Position numbers and translations under genes: made by a program. 20,740 nt of DNA. Origin: CAVPUA01 sp963828015. GTDB lineage: Bacteria; Actinomycetota; Actinomycetes; Mycobacteriales; Jatrophihabitantaceae. The notes below the pieces were generated by a model. That model was not told the DNA's origin. It searched no databases and worked only from the letters and a program-made list of their open reading frames with translations. Positions 15,133 through 20,740 of the stretch are shown piece after piece (the first letter of the stretch is position 1; every line of letters begins with the position of its first letter). The DNA lies in the NCBI GenBank assembly GCA_963828015.1, contig CAWHCD010000001.1, positions 1 to 20,740 on the forward strand, written 5' to 3'.

Positions 15133-16817
15133 GGCGGCGCCTGGCGACGCTGGTCCTGCTGCTGGGCGTCCTGACCGGGCTCGGGCTGCTGGGGGCGGCC
15201 AGCGCGTCCGCCCACGCCACCGTGGCCGGCTCGACCCCGGCCGACGGGGCCCGGCTGACCGCTGCCCCGAAGGCGGTCGAGATCGACTTCGACCAGGCCG
15301 TCAGCATCGGCGCGAACGTCGGCTACCTGCACGTGGTCAACCAGGCCGGCAAGCGGGTGGACACCGGGGACACCGTGCACCCCGGCGGGGATGCCAGCAA
15401 GATCGCAGTCAGCTTGGAGTCCGGGCTCGGCGACAGCACCTATACGGCCAGCTTTCGGGTGATCTCGGCCGACTCGCATCCGGTCGCCGGCGCGATCCGG
15501 TTCATCGTCGGCAACGGCACCCTGTCGGAGAACTTCGTCGAGCCCTCGGCCACCAACGCCGTCACCGGCTGGGTGTTCACGGCCGTGCGCTGGGTCGCGT
15601 TCAGCGCCTTCGCCCTGCTCGCGGGCGGCTGGTTGATCTTCAGCGTCTGGCCGGCCGGGCGTGACGACCGCCGAGCGCGGGGCCTGGTGCAGATCGGCTG
15701 GATCGCCTCGGTGCTGGCCGCGCTGGCCGAACTGCTCGTCCAAGGTCCTTATGCCGCCGGCTCCGGCCTGGGCCGGATCCTGGATTCCAGTCTGATCGAC
15801 GCCACCCTGCACACCGACTACGGGGTGGCCCACTCGCTGCGGCTGCTGGCCCTGGGCGTGCTGGGCGTCGTGCTGGCCACCCTGCTGCGGCGGGTCGAGG
15901 CCCGCCCGGGCCGGCTCGAGCAGTTTGCCGGGCTGCTGGTTGTCGCCGTCGCGGTGACGTTCGCGGCCAGCGGGCACGCGGAGTCCGAGCACCCGCAGTG
16001 GCTGGTGATGGGCAGCGATTCGCTGCACATCCTGGCCATGGGTGTCTGGGTCGGCGGGCTGGTCGTGCTGTTCGTCGCCCTGTTGCCCCGTGGGGAAGCC
16101 GACGAACTCGATCAGGTGCTGCCCGTCTTCTCCCGGGTGGCCTACGTCTGCGTCGGCACGCTGGCCGTCACCGGCACCTACCAGGCCTTCCTGGGGGTGA
16201 ACAGCTGGCGGGCGTTGCTGCTGACCGACTACGGGCGGCTGGTGCTGCTCAAGATCGCGTTGTTCATCGCGATGATCGCGTTGGGCAACCTGGCCCGGAC
16301 GACCGTGCAGCACCGGGGCGTGCGGATCGCCTACGCGATGACCGACACGCTGATTCCGGACGACGTCGAGGACGAGCCGCCACGGCCGCACCTGCTGCGG
16401 CGCACCGTCCTGTTCGAGTTGGTGCTGGCTGCGGCCGTGCTGGTCGCGACCGCCGTCCTGGTGGCCAAACCGCCCGGGCCGGCGGCGCTGGACACGATCG
16501 ACGCCCACCCCAAGACGGTGACCGTGGTCATGTCGAGCACGAGCGAGCTGGCGGTGACGTTGAGCTCGACCCGGCACGGCCCCATCTCGGTCGACGTGGA
16601 AGCGATCAAGGGCCCGAAGCCGACCCAGCTCACCGCCACCGCGGCGCTGCCGGCCAAGGACCTCGGCCCGTTCGCCATCCCGTTGACCGCGACCAGCACC
16701 GGCTACAGCTCGGCCAGCGTGCTTTTCCCGTCGGCCGGGCGCTGGACCCTGACCTTTACCGCCCAGAGCTCCGAGTTCGATTCCACCGTCGGCGACGTCG
16801 TCGTCACCATCCACTGA
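15129..16817 (+). CDS. CopC-CopD fusion copper protein (YcnJ-like)
   Basis: 562-residue fusion of a periplasmic CopC domain and a CopD membrane domain, as in Bacillus YcnJ, linked to copper uptake. The signal peptide ends ASASA before H29, so the mature protein begins with His. Together with D115 and H117 (SADSHPVAGA) this gives the CopC Cu(II) site of N-terminal His, Asp and His. The CopD region (about residues 145-450) has around eight helices, with conserved histidines in SGHAESEHPQW and GSDSLHILAMGVWVGGL. The last ~110 residues form an extra extracytoplasmic beta-rich domain (VMSSTSELAVTLS to the VVTIH end) after a final helix. The GTG start at 15129 overlaps the anti-sigma stop by 4 bp, so expression is tied to the anti-sigma protein. 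The YcnI gene starts 9 bp later. Confidence 0.92.
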   Translation: MRRRLATLVLLLGVLTGLGLLGAASASAHATVAGSTPADGARLTAAPKAVEIDFDQAVSIGANVGYLHVVNQAGKRVDTGDTVHPGGDASKIAVSLESGLGDSTYTASFRVISADSHPVAGAIRFIVGNGTLSENFVEPSATNAVTGWVFTAVRWVAFSAFALLAGGWLIFSVWPAGRDDRRARGLVQIGWIASVLAALAELLVQGPYAAGSGLGRILDSSLIDATLHTDYGVAHSLRLLALGVLGVVLATLLRRVEARPGRLEQFAGLLVVAVAVTFAASGHAESEHPQWLVMGSDSLHILAMGVWVGGLVVLFVALLPRGEADELDQVLPVFSRVAYVCVGTLAVTGTYQAFLGVNSWRALLLTDYGRLVLLKIALFIAMIALGNLARTTVQHRGVRIAYAMTDTLIPDDVEDEPPRPHLLRRTVLFELVLAAAVLVATAVLVAKPPGPAALDTIDAHPKTVTVVMSSTSELAVTLSSTRHGPISVDVEAIKGPKPTQLTATAALPAKDLGPFAIPLTATSTGYSSASVLFPSAGRWTLTFTAQSSEFDSTVGDVVVTIH

Positions 16818-16826
16818 AGGGTTGTC

Positions 16827-17495
16827 ATGCGCTTGTCTCGCCGTTGCCTCACCGTGCTCCTCGTTGCCGGGGCGTCGTTGGCGGTCGCCTTTCCGGCCGC
16901 GGCCCACGTGACCGTCGACGCGCCCGGGGCCACTCCCGGCGCTACCGACCAGGAGATCAACATCCGGGTGCCGACCGAGAGCGACACGGCCTCGACGGTC
17001 GGGCTGAAGCTGCAGTTGCCCACCGATACCCCGATCGCCTCGGTGCTGGTGCAACCCATTGCCGGGTGGACGTTCACCGCGACCTCGACGACGCTGGCCA
17101 AGCCGATCGTGACCGACGACGGCAACATCACCAGCGCGGTCACCGAGATCGACTGGACCGCCGCGCCCGGGCAGGGCATCAAGCCGCAGGAGTTCCAGAA
17201 CTTCACCCTGCTGGCCGGACTGCTGCCCGACGTCGACACGATCACGTTCAAGGCCATCCAGACCTACAGCGACGGGACGGTCGTGAGTTGGATCCAGGTG
17301 CCGGCCCCGGGCAGTAGCGCCGAACCGGATCACCCGGCCCCGGTCCTGACACTGAAGGCGGCCACCACCACCGAGACGTCGTCGAAGAGTTCCTCGGACA
17401 CCACGGCGCTGGTCATCGCGATCATCGCGCTGGTGCTGGGCGCGGCCGCGCTGGGCCTGGCGATCATCGGGCGAGCCAAACGGGCCACGACATGA
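16827..17495 (+). CDS. YcnI-like (DUF1775) copper-binding membrane-anchored protein
   Basis: 222-residue exported protein of the YcnI/DUF1775 family. The signal peptide ends FPAAA before H27, so the mature chain starts HVTVDAPGATPG; in Bacillus YcnI the N-terminal His forms a copper site with a nearby Glu. The beta-sandwich body runs to about residue 165 (LQLPTDTPIASVLVQPIAGW, then the later FQNFTLLAGLLPD). A Thr/Ser-rich linker follows, then one C-terminal helix (ALVIAIIALVLGAAALGLAII) and a basic cytoplasmic tail, giving an outward-facing, membrane-tethered domain. It starts at ATG 16827 with GAAGGG at 16816-16821, 9 bp after CopC-CopD. Its last bases overlap the PCuAC start (ATGA). It probably passes copper between the CopC-CopD protein and the chaperones downstream. 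Confidence 0.92.
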   Translation: MRLSRRCLTVLLVAGASLAVAFPAAAHVTVDAPGATPGATDQEINIRVPTESDTASTVGLKLQLPTDTPIASVLVQPIAGWTFTATSTTLAKPIVTDDGNITSAVTEIDWTAAPGQGIKPQEFQNFTLLAGLLPDVDTITFKAIQTYSDGTVVSWIQVPAPGSSAEPDHPAPVLTLKAATTTETSSKSSSDTTALVIAIIALVLGAAALGLAIIGRAKRATT

Positions 17496-17992
17496 GGCGA
17501 CCCTCGTTCCTGAGCGTCGGCGCCGTCCTGGTCGCCCTTGTCGGGGCGGCCGCGCTGGCCCGCGGTGCCGTGCCGCAGGCCGCGGCCAGTGGAGGAGCGG
17601 CAGCCAGCAGCCCGCCCATTGTGGTCACCGGGGCCTACATCCGCGAGCCGGCCTCACCCGAGCTGGCCGCGGTCTACCTGACGATCTACAACACGACGTC
17701 CGAGCCGGACACGCTGACCGGAGTGGTCAGTGGGTTCGGGGAGGAGACGTCGATTCACTCGGAGGTCAACGGGGCCATGGTCGAGAACGCCAACGGGCTG
17801 GTGATTCCCGCGCACGGCAGCGTGACGCTGAAGCCCACAACCGGACACATCATGGTCCAGAACCTGTACGGGACGCTGAGCCCGGGGCAGACGGTGAACC
17901 TCGAACTGGACTTCGCCAACGCCGGGCCGGTGCTGGTGACCGTCCCGGTGATCGGCGTCTATGACCCCGTGCCGGCCGGAGCAGCCAAGTGA
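17492..17992 (+). CDS. PCuAC-family periplasmic copper(I) chaperone
   Basis: 166-residue PCuAC-type protein (DUF461), a copper chaperone for the Cu-A or Cu-B centre of cytochrome oxidase. An N-terminal hydrophobic signal or anchor (FLSVGAVLVALVGAAALA) precedes a flexible Ala/Ser linker and a cupredoxin-like beta domain. Likely ligands are H89, M96, H119 and M121 (the H-x-M in TTGHIMVQNLYG). The spacing between the first His and Met (6 residues) is shorter than the classical H(M)X10MX21HXM, and the position two residues after M96 is Glu, so the site may be modified. Its ATG overlaps the ycnI-like stop and its TGA overlaps the Sco GTG (GTGA), so it is embedded in the copper operon. No lipobox is seen. 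Confidence 0.88.
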   Translation: MRRPSFLSVGAVLVALVGAAALARGAVPQAAASGGAAASSPPIVVTGAYIREPASPELAAVYLTIYNTTSEPDTLTGVVSGFGEETSIHSEVNGAMVENANGLVIPAHGSVTLKPTTGHIMVQNLYGTLSPGQTVNLELDFANAGPVLVTVPVIGVYDPVPAGAAK

Positions 17993-18609
17993 AACGCTTC
18001 CTTCTCGCCGCCCTGGCCGCCCTGCTGCTGGTGGCCGGCTGCTCCAGTGGCGGCAAGGCGTCCTCGGCTCCGTCCGGGCTCAACGACAACCCGGTCAGCA
18101 CCTATCAGGGCTTCGGGCTGACCCCGCCGCAGCCTCGCCCGGCGTTCACCCTGACCGACACCGCCGGGCAGCCGTACTCGTTCGCCACGGCCACCGCGGG
18201 CAAGCCGACGTTCCTGTACTTCGGCTACACCCACTGCCCGGACGTCTGCCCGACGACCATGGCCGACATCGGGATCGCGCTGAAGTCGGTGCCGGCGGAC
18301 CTGCGTGCCCAGGTGCAGGTCGTGTTCGTGACCACCGACGTCGCCGCTGACACCGGACCGGTCATCGCGCAGTGGCTCTCGGTGTTCCAGACCGGGCTGC
18401 CGAACCCGTTCATCGGCCTGTACGGGACCCAGGCCCAGATCGACGCTGCCCAGGCCGCGGCGCACGTCACCCTGGCCACGGATGAGGGCAAGACGCACTC
18501 GGCGCAGGTTTTGCTCTACGGTGTCGACGACTATGCGCGTGTGGCGTATGCCGAATCGGACAATGAGTCCACGGCGATGGCACATGATCTACCCATAGTC
18601 GCCAAATAA
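17989..18609 (+). CDS. sco1: SCO1/SenC family copper metallochaperone lipoprotein
   Basis: 206-residue Sco protein that delivers copper to, and keeps reduced, the Cu-A cysteines of cytochrome c oxidase subunit II. A lipoprotein signal ends V-A-G-C18 and would anchor it outside the membrane. The thioredoxin-like fold shows the Sco motif C83-P-D-V-C87 in GYTHCPDVCPTTMADI, and the third copper ligand is H170 in KTHSAQVLLYG. VVFVTTDVAADT fits the central strand. Length is normal. The GTG start overlaps the PCuAC stop by 4 bp. The MauE-DsbA fusion starts about 20 bp after it, so copper delivery and thiol redox genes are co-transcribed. All three copper ligands are intact. Confidence 0.95.
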   Translation: MKRFLLAALAALLLVAGCSSGGKASSAPSGLNDNPVSTYQGFGLTPPQPRPAFTLTDTAGQPYSFATATAGKPTFLYFGYTHCPDVCPTTMADIGIALKSVPADLRAQVQVVFVTTDVAADTGPVIAQWLSVFQTGLPNPFIGLYGTQAQIDAAQAAAHVTLATDEGKTHSAQVLLYGVDDYARVAYAESDNESTAMAHDLPIVAK

Positions 18610-18616
18610 CCGCCAA

Positions 18617-18620
18617 GGAG
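18617..18620 (+). promoter_or_regulatory. Ribosome binding site deciding the MauE-DsbA GTG start
   Basis: GGAG with 9-nt spacing to GTG 18630. A nearer ATG at 18622 is only one base away and opens a three-codon frame (MRP, stop), so it is not the start. Confidence 0.55.
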
Positions 18621-18629
18621 TATGCGCCC

Positions 18630-20009
18630 GTGAACTGGACCTCGATCCGTCCCTGGCTGGGCACCGTCGCCCGCCTCGTCCTGGGCGTGACGTTCCTCGT
18701 CGCGGGCTGGCAGAAACTCGAGGATCCGCGGGCCTTTCTGCGCGCGATCCGGGCCTACGACGCGACCCCGGAGTGGCTGTCGAAGGCCATCGCGTACGGG
18801 CTACCGACGCTGGAGGTCTGCCTGGCCATCCTGCTGATCGTCGGGGTGATCACCCGGCTGGCCGCGGCCGCGGTCGGCGTGCTGCTCGTGGTGTTCCTGA
18901 TCGGGATCATCCAGGCGGCTGCGCGGGGGATCAAGCTGGAATGCGGCTGCTTCGGTGGCGGTGGAACGACCGATCACACGACCTACCTGCTCGACATCCT
19001 GCGCGACGTCGGTCTGTTGGCGTTGGTGGTCTTCCTGGTCATCTGGCCGATGACCCGCATCTCGGTCGATGAGTTCCTGGCCCGTAATGACAACGTCGAA
19101 ATGCCCTCGGCCAAGCGGATGCGCACCGAGCAGGGGGCGCGCAAGTACAACGCGATGCTCGAGGCCCGCAAGCAGGAGGCCCGGGTCCGCACCCGGTACC
19201 TGACGGTCTCGCTGGTCATGGTGGTGCTGCTGATCAGCTTCATCGGCATCGGGGTGCAGTCCAACCGGGCCAAGATCACCACCGGCACCGAGACGCTGAA
19301 CGTCTCGTCCGTGAACGGGGTCCAGCTGGGCAGCCCGACGGCGGCGGTGAAGATCGACATCTTCGCCGACTTCCAGTGCCCGTTCTGCCAGCAGTTCGCC
19401 CAGGACGCCGGCGCCGACATCAACGCGCTGATCGCCTCGAAGGACGTCCTGGTGCGGTACCACATGGTGTCGTTCCTGGACTCGTCCTCGAGCGGCAACC
19501 GCTACTCCTCGCGGGCGGCCAACGCGGCCTTCTGCGCCGCCGACATCAACCCCGAGACGTTCCAGAAGTACCACGACTACCTCTACAGCGTGGTGGACGG
19601 CGTACCGATCCAACCGACGGAAGGCTCGAACGGGCGCACCGATGCCGACCTGGAGAGTTACGCCAAGGCCATCGGCATCGACGGCGATCAGCTGACGACG
19701 TTCCAGACCTGCGTGACCACCGAGCAGCACAAGGGCGTGGTGCAGGCGACCACCGACAACTGGAGCAAGCGCGGTTTCACCAGCACCCCGGTCGTGCTGG
19801 TGAACGGCAAGAAGGTCGACAACCCGTCCAAGGCGACCCTGGACGCGGCGGTGAAGGCGGCCTCGGCTACGGCGACCGCTGGGGCCACGGCGACCGGCCC
19901 GGCCACGATCGTGCCGAACACGCCGTCGTCGTCGGCTTCGGGGGCATCCGGGGCTGCTACTGGTACTTCTGCCGCGGTGGCCACGGTGACGCCCACGGCC
20001 TCGCCCTGA
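18630..20009 (+). CDS. MauE/DoxX membrane domain fused to a DsbA-like thioredoxin domain
   Basis: 459-residue two-part protein. Residues 1-145 are a MauE/DoxX-type four-helix membrane domain with GWQKLEDP in the first loop and a C105-G-C107-FGG pair near helix 3, the redox motif of MauE-like proteins. Residues 150-190 are a charged cytoplasmic linker. A fifth helix (~191-209) leads to an extracytoplasmic DsbA/thioredoxin domain with C250-P-F-C253 in DIFADFQCPFCQQF, a possible second pair C302 and C361, and the cis-proline P387 in TSTPVVLVNG. The last ~50 residues are Ala/Thr/Ser-rich and low-complexity. The membrane half could reoxidise or reduce the thioredoxin half, giving a self-contained thiol-disulfide relay. 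It closes the copper operon and may act on Sco or oxidase cysteines. Confidence 0.88.
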   Translation: MNWTSIRPWLGTVARLVLGVTFLVAGWQKLEDPRAFLRAIRAYDATPEWLSKAIAYGLPTLEVCLAILLIVGVITRLAAAAVGVLLVVFLIGIIQAAARGIKLECGCFGGGGTTDHTTYLLDILRDVGLLALVVFLVIWPMTRISVDEFLARNDNVEMPSAKRMRTEQGARKYNAMLEARKQEARVRTRYLTVSLVMVVLLISFIGIGVQSNRAKITTGTETLNVSSVNGVQLGSPTAAVKIDIFADFQCPFCQQFAQDAGADINALIASKDVLVRYHMVSFLDSSSSGNRYSSRAANAAFCAADINPETFQKYHDYLYSVVDGVPIQPTEGSNGRTDADLESYAKAIGIDGDQLTTFQTCVTTEQHKGVVQATTDNWSKRGFTSTPVVLVNGKKVDNPSKATLDAAVKAASATATAGATATGPATIVPNTPSSSASGASGAATGTSAAVATVTPTASP

Positions 20010-20039
20010 CCCGTTTCGCACTGAACGGTTTCGCACGTG

Positions 20040-20093
20040 GTGATCAACAGGCAGTTTTGGTCGCCCTGGCAGCCGCTACTGCCTGTTGATCAC
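20040..20093. repeat. Perfect 16-bp inverted repeat with 22-nt loop
   Basis: The left arm at 20040-20055 (GTGATCAACAGGCAGT) is the exact reverse complement of 20078-20093. It lies 31 bp after the fusion-gene stop and upstream of the main terminator. There is no T-run after it. It is a stable hairpin in RNA from either strand and could be an mRNA 3'-end structure, a protein-binding palindrome or a dispersed intergenic repeat. Confidence 0.75.
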
Positions 20094-20129
20094 GCCAATC
20101 GGGTGTAGGCCAGCGCCCCTTCGGAATGC

Positions 20130-20170
20130 ACAAAGGCCGGCGTCCCCTTCGCGGGGGCGCCGGCCTTTGT
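20130..20170. terminator. Bidirectional intrinsic terminator between the copper/redox operon and hup
   Basis: A 13-bp perfect stem (ACAAAGGCCGGCG at 20130-20142 with 20158-20170) continues inward as a T-G plus four C-G pairs around a TTCGC loop. Each side ends in a TTTGT tract, so it can terminate both the plus-strand operon and the minus-strand HU gene, which ends 9 bp further on. Confidence 0.85.
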
Positions 20171-20178
20171 CGTTGGTC

Positions 20179-20457
20179 TTACTTGCCGTTCGCGGCGTCC
20201 TTCAGTCCGCTGCCGGCGGTGAACTTGACCGTGTTGGCGGCCGGGATGGTGATGGTGGCGCCAGTCGCGGGGTTGCGACCCTCGCGGGCGGCCCGCTTGC
20301 CGACCGAGACGGCGAAGAAGCCAGGCACGCTGACCTTGTCGCCACTCTTGACAGCGGCCTTGAGGGTGGTCTCCAGCGAGCGCAAAACGGCGTCCACGGT
20401 CTTCTGCTCGAGCGATGCGTCATCGGCGACCGCGGCCACCAGTTCCTTGCGGTTCAC
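20179..20457 (-). CDS. hup: HU-family nucleoid-associated DNA-binding protein (short HupA type)
   Basis: 92-residue HU protein that binds and bends DNA as a dimer. It begins MNRKELVAAVADDASL with the N-terminal helices, has the conserved G-x-F-x-V turn (SVPGFFAVSVGKRAAR) and the DNA-clasping arm G-R-N-P-A-T-G-x-x-I-x-I-P, and ends TVKFTAGSGLKDAANGK. It lacks the long Lys/Ala-rich tail of mycobacterial HupB and the Streptomyces HupS, so it resembles the short Streptomyces HupA. The start is GTG 20457 with GGGAGAG (20461-20467, minus strand) close upstream. It is monocistronic: the terminator lies just beyond its stop and a tRNA gene points the other way upstream. About 200 bp of upstream sequence (20458-20664) holds its promoter; a CATACT hexamer on the minus strand near 20507-20512 is a weak -10 candidate. 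Confidence 0.95.
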   Translation of the reverse strand: MNRKELVAAVADDASLEQKTVDAVLRSLETTLKAAVKSGDKVSVPGFFAVSVGKRAAREGRNPATGATITIPAANTVKFTAGSGLKDAANGK

Positions 20458-20460
20458 GAA

Positions 20461-20467
20461 CTCTCCC
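20461..20467 (-). promoter_or_regulatory. Ribosome binding site of the HU gene
   Basis: GGGAGAG on the minus strand, immediately upstream of GTG 20457 with 3-5 nt spacing. It supports this GTG as the start and the canonical MNRKEL N-terminus. Confidence 0.7.
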
Positions 20468-20664
20468 TTGGTTGATTTCGGGACTTCGACATTGTTTCCC
20501 GGCTACCAGTATGGGTGACGCACAGGGATGCCCCGCATTTCGGGGTCTTCGGCGTGGCGGATAGTTGCAAATCGGGCGCGGGTCTTGGGCTCGTTTTGGC
20601 GGTGTCCGGGGGACCTGTGATGGACGTGTAGAGTTGCCCGACGGCCCGCTTTGGTGGGTAGTTT

Positions 20665-20737
20665 GGGGCTGTGGCGCAGCTGGTAGCGCACCACACTGGC
20701 AGTGTGGGGGTCAGGGGTTCGAGTCCCCTCAGCTCCA
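20665..20737 (+). tRNA. tRNA-Ala (anticodon GGC)
   Basis: A 73-nt cloverleaf: acceptor GGGGCTG with CAGCTCC, D stem GCGC/GCGC with an AGCTGGTA loop, anticodon stem CCACA/TGTGG with loop CTGGCAG (anticodon GGC), a five-base variable loop, T stem AGGGG/CCCCT with loop TTCGAGT, and discriminator A. The third acceptor pair is G-U, the classic alanine identity element, which independently confirms the anticodon call. The 3' CCA is not encoded (CCC follows). A TAGAGT hexamer at 20629-20634 could be its -10 box; I see no clear -35. Confidence 0.96.
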
Positions 20738-20740
20738 CCC

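Noticed and set aside
14574..17333. Long minus-strand open frame opposite the copper operon
   Set aside because: Composition is that of an antisense shadow (Gly/Gln/Arg/His-rich) and it covers well-supported genes with signal peptides and copper motifs.
18622..18633. ATG-led mini-frame of three codons before the MauE-DsbA gene
   Set aside because: The ATG is one base from the Shine-Dalgarno, too close for initiation; I see no sign of an attenuating leader peptide.
20531..20545. CCCCG/CGGGG small hairpin upstream of hup
   Set aside because: A five-bp stem with no T-run is expected by chance in GC-rich DNA.
20454..20738. Minus-strand open frame over the hup upstream region and the tRNA
   Set aside because: It runs through the tRNA gene in antisense and has no recognisable protein features.
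20665..20740. Integration site at the 3' end of tRNA-Ala
   Set aside because: tRNA ends are common attachment sites, but the window stops 3 bases after the gene, so no integrase or duplicate end can be seen.

Overview
The window is high-GC, gene-dense DNA from an actinobacterium (Actinomycetota). Evidence: extreme GC bias at third codon positions, many GTG starts, an ECF sigma factor close to mycobacterial SigC, a short HupA-type HU protein, and several unit-leading genes with no Shine-Dalgarno sequence but a TAnnnT hexamer 6-7 nt before the start codon (leaderless pattern). I cannot fix the genus. I see no phage, transposase, CRISPR array or plasmid gene.

Layout. (a) 1-1.8 kb, plus strand: a 3-hydroxyisobutyryl-CoA hydrolase-like gene and a small membrane-protein gene, both broken by several apparent single-base indels that occur nowhere else in the window. 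(b) 1.8-8.5 kb, minus strand, read right to left: Old Yellow Enzyme-type ene-reductase, ferredoxin-reductase-type flavoprotein, acyl-CoA synthetase, cupin, large arylsulfatase. The first three are tightly packed (4-bp overlap, then a 15-bp gap). Cupin and sulfatase are coupled by a TAATG overlap and appear to have their own leaderless promoter. This looks like a catabolic set for a sulfated, unsaturated carboxylic compound. (c) 8.6-12.4 kb, plus strand: an EthD-family protein, then glpK and glpD for glycerol use. (d) 12.44-12.67 kb: a cluster of interleaved inverted repeats. (e) 12.67-13.9 kb: undecaprenyl-diphosphatase UppP and a DUF3817 membrane protein. (f) 13.87-20.0 kb: a copper/redox locus. 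A SigC-like ECF sigma gene (minus) diverges from an operon (plus) encoding a zinc-finger membrane anti-sigma factor, a CopC-CopD fusion, a YcnI-like protein, a PCuAC copper chaperone, a Sco lipoprotein and a MauE/DoxX-DsbA fusion. Most junctions are 4-bp start/stop overlaps. (g) 20.0-20.74 kb: a perfect 16-bp inverted repeat, a strong bidirectional terminator, a short HU gene (minus) and tRNA-Ala(GGC).

The most interesting unit is (f). The anti-sigma factor has a cytoplasmic HX3CX2C zinc-finger motif, and its first predicted extracytoplasmic loop carries Met108, Met110, His113 and His116, a plausible copper site. It is translationally coupled to copper-handling genes. I propose a copper-sensing sigma/anti-sigma switch that controls copper uptake, delivery to cytochrome oxidase (PCuAC, Sco) and periplasmic thiol redox (MauE-DsbA). 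SigC has been linked to copper acquisition in Mycobacterium tuberculosis, so an adjacent candidate anti-sigma partner is notable. The function is inferred from motifs and context, not demonstrated.
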